Part shown: positions 10,719 through 23,700 of the stretch, in pieces
How the letters are laid out: each line of letters opens with the position of its first letter
How positions within the stretch are numbered: the first letter of the stretch is position 1
Assembly: GCA_018350325.1 (NCBI GenBank)
Contig: JAEVLN010000005.1
Coordinates: 692,142-756,141 of the forward strand
Direction: 5' to 3'
From: Globodera rostochiensis
Taxonomy: Eukaryota > Nematoda > Chromadorea > Rhabditida > Heteroderidae
DNA: 64,000 nucleotides
The notes under the pieces: model-generated
Told to the model about the DNA's origin: nothing
Database searches by the model: none
What the model saw: only the letters and a program-made list of their open reading frames with translations
Translations under genes and position numbers: made by a program

Positions 10719-13700
10719 TTAATCTTTGTTAATGAATTGCACCAAATTTTGCTGTTGTTGTGGTTTGGACAACAAAGGTTGTTGTGCTGGACGTTGAACG
10801 ACGAGCTGTGGTTGTTGCTGTGGTTGTGTTGCTGGTACTGCTTGAATTTGTTGCGAGGGCTGTGGCTGAACATACACAGTTTGTGGCTGTTGTTGAGGTT
10901 GTAGCTGCTACAAAACATAATTTGAGAAAGTTTTTGGTTTTAAAATTCATTTCACTACCTGCTGCTGGCCTACAAACTGGGATTGTGGCTGAAATTGTTG
11001 TGGAAGTTGTACAACAATTTGTTGGGGCGGAGCAACCGCCGGTTGTTGTTGGTTAGGAGATTGTTGGATCTGAGAAATAAAGGAAAATATATTACAAAAA
11101 TCTCTAGGTAAATTATATTTATAAAAAGGTATTTGTATACTGGTAAAAGTATTTACAGAATTCTGAGGCGCCTACAAAACTGATAAATGTCATATTTGTC
11201 TAATATAAGTACATATTAATCTTTTTTGTTTTTGCCTTCCTACCTGAATTTGTTGCGGTTGTGCTGCAGGTACTGCTTGACCTTCTTGGGGTCGGAAATG
11301 CGTGGTCGGCACTGGATAAGCGGGCTGAAGTCCGTTCTCGGCACCTTTCAACGTCAAAATTGTTGCCTGTTGTCCTGCGTTGACGGGTGGCAGGAAAGTG
11401 CCCTGGCCGGTTACGTAAACCTGGGCCGGAACGGACACTTGCTTACCTAAAAATGGAAAAAATGTATTTTTTAATATTTTACAAAAATATGAATTTTAAT
11501 GCTCACCCGGGCCAACAATGGGGACAAGTCGATATCCAGACGAAATGGGTCCGCCCGAAGACAGCACAACACGACGAGGCAACACAACATTCGCTGACGG
11601 CGTACGTCTTGGAATTGCCGAGGCGGCACGTGCTGTCACAATACGCAGACGACGACTTGCAAGGGGAGGCGGGCGTGGCTTCTTCTTCTGGAATTCGAAT
11701 GTAATCAATAAAATAGGCAATCAAAAATCGGATAAAGAAAGATGATCAGCAAAGGATAGGGTCAAAACATCGTTCAGAAAACGATCAACGATTGTGTATT
11801 GCGCACTTTCGATCGATCATAATATGAATGAGATTTCGACTGATTAAAATTACTAACTGTCAATCTGGCGTTTAAAAATTATTCTAATTATTTCAAAGGC
11901 CCACCTCTTCCCCGTCTTTGTCCGACTTTGTCTTCTTGTCCATTGCCTTCCTCTGATTTTTGATCAGCTCCAACAGTTCTTCGAGGCTTGGAAGTGCGTC
12001 TTCGCCTCCATTGTCTGCCTTAGCCACCACATTTTGCACGGACTCCGCTCGCTTTTTGTCCACTAAAAGGTTCAGCAGCTGCCGCAGCGTTCGATTATCT
12101 TAAAAAAGATTTCTTAAATTAAACACAAAATTAAATAAAACCTTAAGAGTTTTCTTCGCTCAATTTTATTCTCTAATTTGTAAGGCAATTATCGGAATCA
12201 TTAAATTTTACAGAAATCAGATCACCCAATGTACAAACCCTGATCATATTGACGCCTGTTTCCACTTTTCTTTTTCCGTCTGCCTCCACTTTTTCGTATT
12301 GTCGCTCGTTCACTTTGATCATCTCCCCTTTCGTCATCGTCTCTTCCGATCATTGGCTTTCTTCCGGAAGCAGTACTTCCTCTTCTTCCGTCATCGTCAT
12401 CTCGAAGAAGTTCAGCTGTTCTTTTACGTCCATCCGAATTCTTCAATGTTCTCAACTCGCCCAAAATTGCTTTCAGCCCGTTGGCAATGTCGCGTTCAGT
12501 GTCCAACAACAGGTTGGCCAACATTTCCTCCATTGTCCCGTTGTCAAAGCCGTACCGCAGACGAACACGCTCCAGGGCACCACGAATGCCGCCCAAAAAG
12601 CAATAAATTAAATAGGTAATCATAATATTTAAATTAAAAACACTAATCAAATTATTTTTGTTGAAATCATTTTCTAATTTTAATTTTGAATTTTAAGAAA
12701 TCAATCAAATAACGTAAATAAATTACCAGGCAAATTTTCAACTCGAACCGCGCGTCCGCTCCGATCGCGCAAAACTCCATCAAATGTTTTCTGACGCTGA
12801 TCATCCGACCTTATCCGGGATTCGTCCGGATTGGTCCGGAGGTGGACCATTTGGTTACGCCGATCAATCCTTCGTCCATCAGCTGTTTTACTCCAATCAT
12901 CATCCTCGGACCGATCAAAATCAGTTAATTTTGGAGATTTCGCTGCCGCAAAAGTGTCAAATTGTCGAACTTTATCGTCCGGAAGTGAGTTGTTGTCGTC
13001 CTCATCTACGGGATCATCAGGAAAAGTGTCACCTTCCTGATCCGGAACAGCACGGTCCTGATCATCAACCTTCACCTTCGGCCTCCATTGATCGTCGAGT
13101 ATCTGCTCTTCAACTTCCTCATAATCTTCATTACCATCCTCCTCCTCTTCGTCATACTCTTCTTCCACTTGTCCTGAATCATTATCATCTTCTTCCACAT
13201 CCTCTTCCGATTCTTGCAACTCTTCTTTCAATTTTGGCAATCGCTGAGCCCTTTGGCTGTTGTTGTAAGGTTCGTCTACAGATACAGCTCCAATTTCTTC
13301 CAACATAGCTTTGACAACGATGTATTCAGCATCATAACGGCCACCAAGCTGTTCAAGCAGTTCATCTACAATTTTTTCATGCGCCTTTTCTTCTTCTTCC
13401 ATTATTCCGTCCACACTTTCTTCATTCGGTTTTTCTTTTTCCTCTATTATTTTTTCCACCAATTCCTCTTCATCATGTTCCAATTTGTCTTCTTCTTCAA
13501 TCATTCCATGCAATAATTCTTCATCCATTTTTTGTCCTTCTTCTACCATTTTTTCCAATTTAGCTTCTTCCATTTTCAACTCATCCGGTGGCTTCTCTTC
13601 CGGAAAGCGCTCCAAAAAATTCTGTTCCGCAATAGTCGAGTTCTGCTTCGGATGGTCACGATTTTGATCAGGAACTGTTGGATTCTGCTGATCAGAATTT

Positions 13701-16700
13701 GACGACCGCTTACGCCTTCTTCTGGTGTCATAATTTGTCACTGCCGCTCTTGCGATCTTCAAATTTTTTAAGAGCTCAAGAATTCGTTGTGAAAGTCTGC
13801 TGTTTCCGGACACTGTGCCGGGCGAAGGCTTCTGTTCCGGAAGCTTTTTCGTATCGGAAGGCGCCTCTTTCGGGTTTTTAGTTCTGGAAGCAAGTCGCTC
13901 GTCGGCAGATTTTGTTTCTAAACTTTTCTCGTCCGCAATACTTCTCGAACTGGATGCCCTCCGATTCGGGAGATTTTTTGTTTTAGAAATTCTTTGATCT
14001 GGAAAGGCTTCCGCAGCGGAACTTCTTTGATCAGCAAGATTCTTGTTTTCTGATATTCTTTCATCCGGAAGACTTCTCGCGCTAAAAGCTCTCCCATTCG
14101 TGAGGTTTTTCGCTCGAGCATTCTGATCAGTCAGTTGATTTTTCCCTCTGGAACCACTTTCATCCTGAGAGTATTTCGTTATTAAATCATCCGGAAGACT
14201 TTTGGCACCGGAAGCTTTCTCACCCGGAAGACTTTTGGCATCGGAAGCGTTCTCATCCGGAAGACTTTTGGCACCGGAAGCTTTCTCATCCGGAAGATTT
14301 TTGGCACCGGAAGCGTTCTCACCCGGAAGACTTTTGGCACCGGAAGCTTTCTCATCCGAACGACTTTTGGCATCGGAAGCTTTCTCATCCGGAAGACTTT
14401 TGGCATCGGAAGCTTTCTCATCCGGAATACTTTTGGCATCGAAAGCTTTCTCATCCGGAATACTTTTGGCATCGAAAGCTTTCTCATCCGGAAGACTTTT
14501 GGCACCGAAAGCTTTCTCATCTGGAAGACTTTTGGCACCGAAAGCTTTCTCATACGGAAGACTTATGGCATCGGAAGCTTTCTCATCCGGAAGACTTTTG
14601 GCATCGGAAGCTTTCTCATCCGGAAGACTTTTGGCATCGGAAACTTTCTCATCCGGAATGCTTCTCATACGAGAAGAACGCCCCTCCAGACTAAAGCTAT
14701 GATGGTTTATCCTTCCCAATGATCGCGGGGCCGGAAAACGTCGTTGTTCACGATTAATCCGATTCCGTCCCCGTTGGGTCGGTGTCTTGTCCACAACTTT
14801 AACCATCATGTCCTCTATTTGTCTCTCGTCCTTTCTCATTCTCTCGTCCCCTCTATAATTTCCAGCACTTTTTTCCTCCTCCTCTTCAGTTTCTCTGGTT
14901 TCTTCTTCTTCTTCTTCTTCTTCGTCACTCTGCTTCTCTGTGCTTAACTCGTTCACCGTCTTTGCTTCTCTGTCTTTATGCTTCTTCTTCCGTTCTTTTT
15001 GCTTCTCTAACTGTCTGCCGCGCTTCTGTCCTTGCGCTATTTCTCCCGTACCATTCTTTTTCTTTTCCGTCTCCTCTTTACCCTTCCGTAAGCTTTTCGT
15101 CCCGTTTCGATTCCTCCGTTCCGGAAACGTCAAAATCCTCCGGAATCCGATGCCGCGCAATTCTTCCGGAAACTCTTCGTCCAATTTGTCTTCATTTTCC
15201 TCCATCTTCCTCAACGTTGACTGCTGGGCTTTTTCCAATATCACAAAAAGCGGACTTAAATTCTTCTGCTTTTTCTTCGGATCTTTACCATCACTAACTT
15301 GCTCATCGTCCTCCAACAATAGCTCACGCGAAATCCTTTAAAAACAAATATTTAATTAGTCAATTTTGAATATTTAGAAAACCATTTTTGTATAATGACT
15401 TTTGTGAATGTACCGTAATGTTTCGCCACGTTGTCCTCGCAAAACAATTTCTTCGTTATGTCCGCCGCCTCGAAATTTAATTATCAATCCGTCAGAAAAT
15501 TTGTCATTTGATTTCTTTGGCAATTTTTCTGCAATCTTTTTGTTTTAAATGCAATAGCCCCAAACCTTCACTTTAAAATAAATTTAAAAAAACAGAAACT
15601 TAGCCAAAAAAGATTATAAAAACCCTAATAAAAATAAAACCCATAAAAATATTCTTTTAATTTTCGTCTACAATTCTTACTAAAAATTTAAAACTGCTAA
15701 GTTTTAAAATGTTCCGATGACCCTTATGTTCAAAAAATAAATTTGAAAACTAATGTTCAGAGGTTAAACGAAACCGAATAAATGTAAAAGACACAATGTA
15801 TAACAATTACTGTACCCCTTTTGCCTCCGGGAAGGACTTTAATGCCTGAGGCATTGTTTGCCGCGGAAGGCCGATTCCGAATATGCCGAACTGCTTCAAA
15901 TTGTTGGTCCTCATCTTCATTGTCCTGCTGACCGCTGCTGCAATCATCACTTTCGCGCTCATTTTCAGCTTTACAGTGGCCGCAAGTTTTGGAACATTTG
16001 TCTTTGAGAAAGTCGGCGTAAATCTGAAGGATTTTTTTGTTGCGGGAAATGTAATTAATTTCAAGGCTTTTTGGTTGCTTGAACCAAGTTATTTTAAATA
16101 AATCTCGACATAAGTTTATTTGGGCAAATTTTACAATACATTTTACTTTTTTCAGAAAAGAGAATATCATTAACATTAATGAAACAGTGAGACTTTTTTA
16201 AATAATATTCACGAAAAAAACGTTTATCAAAAATCAAACACGAATGCCGCCGCACACTGCTGGTGGAACAATTTCAATGCGCAGCCAACAATTTAAAGGG
16301 GAGGCGCGAACGCCGTCCCCCGCACTCAAAAATTTAGCTGTGGGCCTATCCCAGTTCGGGACCGCCCTGCGGGTCAGCCCCAACCGAAAGTGCAATGGTG
16401 GAGCCTCGCCACAGGAGTCCTGCCTCAGTGATCGCAGGAACTCCCCAGCCAGGTAAGTTTATGAAGGGCCGCACAGCCCACGGAAAAGCAAAGCGACAGG
16501 CAAATGTCCGATGGGAAGCAAAAGGGGGAAGGGATGGCAGAGAAAATGTGTTGGAAATTACACTCTCTCTCTTTACTCTCTCACTTCTTTTCTCGCAGTG
16601 ACTAACGGTGAGAGTGTGTAAAAGACGAATGTTTTTCTCATCTGCTATAAAGATAAAATTCGAAAATGGGAATATTGCAAATTTGATCAACTCGCATTTA

Positions 16701-19484
16701 CACCTATTGAAATATTCTAATATTTCCTAGTCGCACAATTAAAACCCGCTCAGAGAGCGTCGCCCCCGCGGCCGATCCACTGGGGGACCAGCCGACGGTC
16801 CTCAACGCCGGGCGATCACCAAAACTGGCGACGCCCCCGGCGAGCTTCACGCTCAGGGGACGACGCTTCTGCTCGTCATCGCGGGTGCTTTGGCGAGCAA
16901 GGTGGAACCCCCACCGGGAAACCGTACTACAGAAATGATCCTGAGAAGTACAGTCTCAAATTTGAGTGAGTTTGGCTGACATTGAATGGGGAGGGCAATG
17001 AAAATGTTCGATGGGTCGCAAAGAGGGGAAGGGAAGGGGCAGACAAATGCATTAATTCCAACACACTCTATGATTACTCTCGTTTCTTTTTCACTCTCTC
17101 TTTCTTCTTCAATGTATTCCCCTTTTCCTTACCCTTTCATTAAATCTTTCTCTCTGCTGAACAAGTATTAGTAAACAAACCAAAAAGCAAAGTTTTGTGT
17201 TTCTAACTTTAAATTATTGACATTTTAACATATTTTGAATTTTTCCAGTGAATATTTAAATTTTTTGAATTATGATTATCCTGAGCCTTTATTTCTTCTA
17301 TTCTTTTTTATTTTTTAAATTTCTTAATAAAAAATCACTTTGTCGTTGCAAAGGCCGGCACTGTCCGCGCACGAAGAAGACGCGTCCTGACAAAGCGCAC
17401 TTTTCGGCATTACAGTGCTCGTTATTTGACTATTTTTGCGCACAAGAACAATAACCTAAACACTTTTACTCCAAAAGGTCTCTCAAATATGTTGAATTGA
17501 TCAAAATAAGAATTATGTTGGACCTATTTTCTTCATGAAATTGACTATAATTGTTCTTTCCGGATTCCGGGTCCATCTTTTTATCTTTCCGGATTACCAG
17601 AAAAATCCCTTTGTCACAATTTTAAAATTCGAGTCCGGCCGAATCCGGAAAATCGATTTGCCGGTTGGCGGTGCCGATAGGCGCCTTACCTCCTTGGGCG
17701 TCTTCTGTACGTCCAGCACTTCTTGTGACGCGGTGCTGCGTCGCGCAGCGTCCTCAGGCTTGCAGAGACCACATGAGCGCGCGCACTGCTGCCGCACAAG
17801 CGGTGACACGGCGTGGTGAAAGCACAAGTGGCGAAGCGACGTGCAGTCATCGGCCGCGTCAAAGCACGCATCCGCTGCACACAGACCGCATGTGTGCTCG
17901 CACACAGACATCATCACCTAAGGGCATCATTAACGCGTACTTACAAAAAGTGCATATTTTGCAAATATTGGTTTCCGGACATTTGGGTGCGGAATCCGGT
18001 TTCGGGAATTTTGGATTCCGAACATTTTTGGGTCTGAAATTCCGAATCCGGGTATTTTAGGTCCCTAGAATCCGGTTTCCGGACATATTTTGAAGCCGGA
18101 ATTTCGGTTTCCATACATTTTTGTGCCAGGAACCCGGTTAAAGGACATTTTTGGGTCCGGAATTTTAATTATTAATAATAAAAAAGATAAATTATTGAAA
18201 TTCTTAAATTCTTACTCTTCTCCAGCTGGGTTCCTTGCACTTGGCCTTATGTTTCTCACAGTCAATTAGCGTCCCTCCACTGTCCTTGCAATTAAATTGT
18301 GGCGTTTCGCAACAAAAAGCACATGTTTTGGCGCAACGTCGTGCCAAATCTGCCAGCTCTGTTTCAATTTATTTAAAATTTGATTTAATGCAATAATTAT
18401 TTTATTAAATTGCCTTTATTTAGACAAGCCAAAGGTCGAGACGATTCTTTAGTCCGTCGTAAAACTTTGTTGGCCGAAAAAATTGTCTCACACGCTCCAC
18501 TGCCAAGTTCGTCGTCACAATCCGTTGCTGATGGCCACAACGTGCCATTCTTAAATAAGCGCATAATTTTAAATCTTATTTATTTTGAAAATAGTTACAC
18601 TAAATAAATACCAACGATTTTAATGGTACTTTAATAGTTGATCACATCAAATTAATTCTATCATTTTTAAATATTAATAGAAAAAGCTACTGAAAATTGG
18701 CATCTGCGCACAGCGCGAATGTTTTCAGCCGCAGAGGGCAAAGTGAACGGCACTCTTTTGATATCAATTGCCCTGGGCGGAGGCGACTGCTGAAATAAAT
18801 TAAAAAATGTTTAATTGAATCGATATTCACGGATTTATATGCATTTGCATATTTTCAGTGCTATGTATTTGTCATTTTCAAACAAAGACTCGAACTCGAC
18901 TTTTTTCAAAACCCAAAAATACTAAAATAATAAGCAAAAAAAGCTAAAAAGCAGCATCTTTTGGCCTTTTTTAGAGTAATGCGCATATTTTGTCATTTTT
19001 AGTATTGTACATATCGATCCGTTTGCCTATGTTATTTCAAACTAATTGAAATATTTCCTCACTTTTGGCATTACATTTGAACGTTTGATTTCATTGAGTT
19101 GGCGGGCATCTGCGGTATCACTCAAAAGTTCAGAAATATCACGATGATCCTTTAAAAAAGTTTAACTGCATATTAAAACTTGAACAGCTGACTTTTAAAA
19201 GGTTGAAGTTTATTTAACTTAATTCTTCCGCTAAAAAGGGGTTTTAATTTTTGTAAAGTTACTAAGACTCTGCCATTGATCCATGATCAGATCGAAGGTT
19301 TTTGATCAAAGAATTAATTGGTCAGATCATTTTATCAAATATTACACACTATGTGATCAAAATTATAAACACAAAATTTGATGCGTACTTTTTCAGCCGT
19401 CACTGGCACAACAACGGTATCGTACCATGCAAATACCGTAATAATGATGATAATAGGAAATAAAGAAAAAATAAATGTTTTCAT
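10719..19484 (-). CDS. Secreted multi-ShKT protein with giant charged repeat exon and Gln-rich tail
   Basis: Proposed exons (minus): 19484-19389 signal peptide (MKTFIFSLFPIIIIITVFAW), 19149-19063, 18789-18691, 18549-18466, 18356-18216, 17917-17690, about 17429 or 17399 to 17339, 16023-15816, 15528-15414, 15335-12727, about 12608-12239, 12098-11905, 11687-11507, 11446-11244, 11069-10959, 10907-10719. Nearly all junctions agree in phase. Four ShKT domains are built across exons; cysteine endings seen are CAKTCAFC, CEHTCGLC, CARSCGLC and CSKTCGHC. The giant exon encodes a K/E/D-rich region with about 17 copies of an 11-residue repeat (SLPDEKASDAK). Later exons are basic, then P/V/Q-rich. Weak points: the acceptor of exon 7, and the acceptor before GGIRGALERV, which reads GG instead of AG; if that is not used, the gene ends at 12701 and a second one follows. 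About 1,650 residues. Function unknown. Confidence 0.62.
14190..14690 (-). repeat. 33-bp in-frame tandem repeat (11 residues)
   Basis: Inside the giant exon, about 15 near-identical 33-bp units encode variants of KSLPDEKASDA. Variation is mostly at the S/F, D/G and L/I/R positions. More degenerate copies continue to about 13800. The frame is kept throughout, as expected for coding repeats that expand and contract by unequal exchange. Confidence 0.92.
16244..16938 (+). CDS. Orphan two-exon gene nested antisense in a ShKT-gene intron
   Basis: ATG at 16244. Exon 1 ends at 16452 before a strong donor (AG|GTAAGTTT). Exon 2 runs from 16731 (after TTTCCTAG) to TGA at 16938. The frame stays open across the junction, about 138 residues, rich in S, P, R and A. 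Composition is far more GC-rich than the AT-rich surroundings. It lies on the opposite strand inside the ShKT-gene intron 17338-16024. I do not recognise the protein and see no signal peptide or domain. A further donor-like GTGAGTTTGG follows at about 16967, and the DNA after it resembles intron 1, so the transcript may be longer or non-coding. Confidence 0.4.
17550..18170 (+). repeat. Degenerate tandem repeats (TCCGGAT / CCGGACATTTTTGGGTCCGGAA type)
   Basis: Two stretches, 17550-17660 and 17970-18160, consist of diverged copies of a roughly 22-26-bp unit built on TTCCGGAC and GGGTCCGGAAT. They lie in introns on both sides of the ShKT exon 17917-17690. A related short patch is at 33240-33320. 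Confidence 0.6.
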
Positions 19485-20753
19485 TGTGGAAAATCTTTTT
19501 TTTGGATAAAATAATGGCCAATTCCAATTAATATAAATCAAAAATATCCCCGCCGGGGATCTGCTGGAGAGATCCATCCACCCACAAAATGTGGTCAAAC
19601 AAAACAAGGAAAACAAGCGCATCGGAGGCCGGGAAATATTTACAATATTTTTGTTGTCCCATTTTTTTTGTAATTTTTGGGGGTTTCTTTGTCTTGTAAA
19701 TCATCCCCAAAATGGGCAATTTTTTCCGGGAAAATGAATATTTGGCCAGCTTTTATAATTTAATGTATTTTATGCGCGTTACACAGGTAATAAATAAACA
19801 TTGGTTCGACTTTTTCCTTACATGAATAGGCACAAAATGTTTCTAAAATAGGCATGAAAAGTAGAGATCGGACGGTACGGGAAAGTACCGACGCTTTTCG
19901 GTACTTTTGTTATTTAGAAAATTCAGAACTTTGTCAAATGTTGAGGGGAGGAGACTCGTTTGTTTTGTAAGAAATTATTGGACCATTTTTCTTAACAAAA
20001 TTCATTAAATTTTCACATAATTTCCCGGCGGCGCCTATCGGCACCGCCGGACCGCTCCCATTCGTAAAAAGCTTCAAAAAATTGATTATAAAATCGTTGG
20101 TATTTTAAGCGATCTCCGATTTGCTAATAAGGGATCCCCGATTTTCTCTCTCTCTTTCTGTGTCGGGGAACGCCAAAAAAGGGTTTCAAATTCATTGATC
20201 AAATACTGTGACTCGAAGATGGCAAAACGCCAACGAATTCCGTTGCCCAAATCAACTTCCCAAATTTTTTTTTAACATATTTATTTATATTATTCATTTG
20301 TATTGTTTTGTGTGACCCATTGAGAATGGGAAAATATTGTAAAAGCGGCATAAAGTAGGTAAATTTAATTTTCGAAATAATAAAATCTTGTAAATTCTAT
20401 GAGAATGTTTGTGGATCGGGCAAATCATAAATCAATCGTAAGTGATTCTCGGGGAAATCGCAAGAATAATTTTGTGCAAAATGAGTGAAAAACAAACAAA
20501 CAAAAAAACGATGCCAGACTGCCCAAGTCAGGCCCAAATTAAGCAAATTTAGACGCCATGAAATGGACCAATTGAAGGCCGCCATACACATATATCCGCT
20601 TGGTAAGAGTGATCTTTGCCATGAAAATATTCTAATGAGAAAATATCTTTTTTGCTGACTCGATTGGACGGGGGAAAATGGGGGGGGGGATTAGAAATTT
20701 GTTGGAATTTCAGAATTTCAATTTTCTTTTGTTTGCGACGACGGCATTGGCAC
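19485..20753. other. Intergenic between ShKT gene and dve-1
   Basis: AT-rich DNA between the divergent start of the ShKT gene and the 3' end of dve-1. A GC-rich palindromic patch around 19862-19912 (TAGAGATCGGACGGTACGGG, then inverted GTACC/GGTAC) and one at 20025-20060 look like repeat remnants. No coding exon recognised. Confidence 0.5.
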
Positions 20754-23700
20754 TCATTTCGTTGATTTGCTGAAAATGTTTGTCAGGCCATACTGCTCGG
20801 CGTACAGCCGCCGCCCGCTGAAGTGCTCAACATTTGCTGCTGCCCGTCCATTCCGCCCATTAAACTTAAAAAGACTATTTTTGAATTTTTGCATTAAATT
20901 CTTTTTGTTTTCTTTTTTTTTGGCATACCGTTTTGTCTTCGCCCTCCGATTTTTGAACCAAATTTTCACATTGTGCGTGGAAATGTGCGGGTAGTTTTGC
21001 CGATATGCCATCGAGTTCAGGTAGTCCGTGTACTGCTCTATCTGCAGCCAGCCCGGGTGGGGGTTGTCCTGAGAAATTTTGGAAATTCGAAAAAATATTC
21101 AAAAAACAAACAAAAAAAAAGACTCACCTCAAACCACCTTTCAAGGATGGGCTGAAATTGCAAATTTGTTGACAATTTGAGTAAAATACAAAAGAATAAA
21201 GTTTATAGGGTTCCCGCTAGGATTCAAAAATAACAAATGCCAAATTCAAACTTTCAAATGTTCTTTGAAGTTACCAACCAGCTCGCTGAGCGGGTCAAAC
21301 ATCAGCCGGGAACGGGAAGTGCCGTTGCCATTTCCGTTGTCTCCGCCCCGATCTCTGCCGTCGTCTGTCGTGCCCATTGTCGTCCGTTCCGCCGATGTCG
21401 CCGTTTGTCCCCGTCTCTGATGCGTTGAAGTTGGAGACGAAAAGTTGCTGAGCATCTCCGACTTGATGGGCATCACTGCAGAAAATTTTATCAATATTTA
21501 TGTTAAAGCTTTAGTTTTTTGATCTATAGAGCTCTCTGTCTCTACCTCCATTCTCTTCCATTATTATTCCTCTGCTGCTGTTTCCCAACATCAAGCTGTT
21601 CAACGAGTTCGAGGAGGGCGACTGCTTCAACGCATTGGCACTGGTGCCAATGCCACACCCGGCACCAGACGAAGCGGTAAATCCGAAATTGTTGTTGCAA
21701 TTGCTCATGCTGTTGTTGTTCACTACCATTGTATTGCTTGCCGTCGTTGCTGGCGATGTCATTCCTTTAAGCGACGAGTTAAAAAATAAAAGTGACAAAT
21801 TTCGGGTTTTATTAAATTTTTAAAACCTTTTCATTTTTACGATTTTTTGGCGCATTATCAAAAAACTCATCCATTTTAAGAATTTTTAAAATTTTCGACC
21901 TGCTGCCATGGCCATCAGCTGCAGTTGCTGATGCGCGGACGTCGTCAGATGGGAGAAGGCTGCCGCAGCGGCCGCTGCAGCTGCGGCAGCGGCCATCGTG
22001 CCGGAGGACGGTGCCGAGGAGGTCGGTGTGGCCTGCAGTTGAGACGAGCTGGACTGGACAGGAGGAGGCGGCGGTGTCGACGACGAGCCAAAATGGCCAG
22101 CCTAAAATTTTCAAAAAATTAAAAAAAAATAGGATTAATTAAAGAAACTCAAAAATACTTATAATTTTTTCCCCAAATTGGACAAACAAATAGTTTCCAA
22201 AAATATTTTTTAAATAAAAATGTTTGACCATATTTTCTTGTTGCTGCGCCATCATCGTGTCCATGGGCTCGGCCGCGTGCTCATTGGGCACGGTGGCGAC
22301 AAGGTTGTGTTGATGCTGCTGATGGTGCGCATGCTGAACGTCCATCCATTGGACTTCTTCGTCCGGTGAACAGGCAACTGACGAATGCTCCTTCAGCGAG
22401 GCGGACGAGTGGGATGTGATGTACTGTATAGATGGGAATGAAATGCTGCTATACGGTAAAAGATGAATGAATGAATGATCTAATCTCCGATCAGATTAAT
22501 GGTGATATGGTTCCATCACAGTGTAAAGAATCACTGCATCTATCAACAATTGATTAAATACCTGAACGGCTTCAATGCTGCCGGTACAGCCGCCCACCAC
22601 GCTGGTTACACTGTGCACGCTCATGTCGTCGTTGCCAGTAGGCGACTCTGAGCCGCCGTCCATCCTCTAAAAAACTCAAATTTAAATGTATAGAATGTAA
22701 AATTTTCACAAAAATGGCATTTCAAAAAAAAACTCATTTTACATCAGAGTTTTGTCCTCCACTGCCCGTCGTCGTCGTTGCCGCTGTGCTCTGTTGATGC
22801 AGTTGTTGTTCATGTACAGCTCCAAGTTGATGGTGGTGTCCAGAAGGCTCAGTGTCCGAAACAATGGTGTCCAAATGTGCCGACGATGTTGTTGTGTTGC
22901 TTGTACTGGCTCCCATCGATGCGGCGGACGACTCAAATTTGGACCGAATGTCCAATGGGCCAGAAGCAAACGGAATTTGCTGAAGTTTAAGATTTTGTAA
23001 AAATTCAAAACACTGATCAGAGATGATCCTAAGGGTCTGATCGCCCAACGATTGTGTTTACATGTTGCTGATGTTCGTCCATGACGCCGCCACTGTTGTT
23101 CATCATCATCAGTGCCGTCGTGGTCGGCGGAGTTGGCGTGCTCGCGCCGGCAGCGCTGCCTGACAGCTGCGCGACCAGTGCCGCGGCGAGCTTCTGCTGC
23201 GCTTGCGGGTCTCCTGCTGCGGCACTTGCGGCAATCTGCTGGATGCCGGATGCGCCTGTTGACGGCGCAACGCCTCCGGCGCCGTTGGAGCTTGAGGCGG
23301 CTGCTTTAAAAAATTATTTTAAAAAATTTTAATATTACAAATAAATTTGCTAACCCATTGCAGCGAACTGTGCCAGAGAATTGAGCAGCGCGAAATTGAC
23401 GCCGCTTTGATGCTGCTGCTGATGATGATGATGTTGCTGATGGTTGGGTACTGTAAAATGGGTTAATTGTTTTAGGGTGTACAGTAACCACTAATTATAG
23501 AGATTCAATGTTGTACCGCTTTTATAATAAACTCAAAAATGCCCGATGACAAATATATATTCATAAAATTCCTACTGTACTTTCAGAGACAAAAAACATT
23601 TTTGAATTACCCGCGTTCAACGGAAGCATTGCCAACGCCTGCGGTTGGCGTTGTGCACCACTGACGCCATTTGTAATTTGGTACGCAGCGGCTGACGACG

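Noticed and set aside
10760..11056. Plus-strand open frame (V/A-rich)
   Set aside because: Antisense shadow of the Gln-rich exons of the ShKT gene.
14202..14702. Plus-strand open frame with SSGRLLAPEAF repeats
   Set aside because: Antisense shadow of the in-frame 33-bp repeat.
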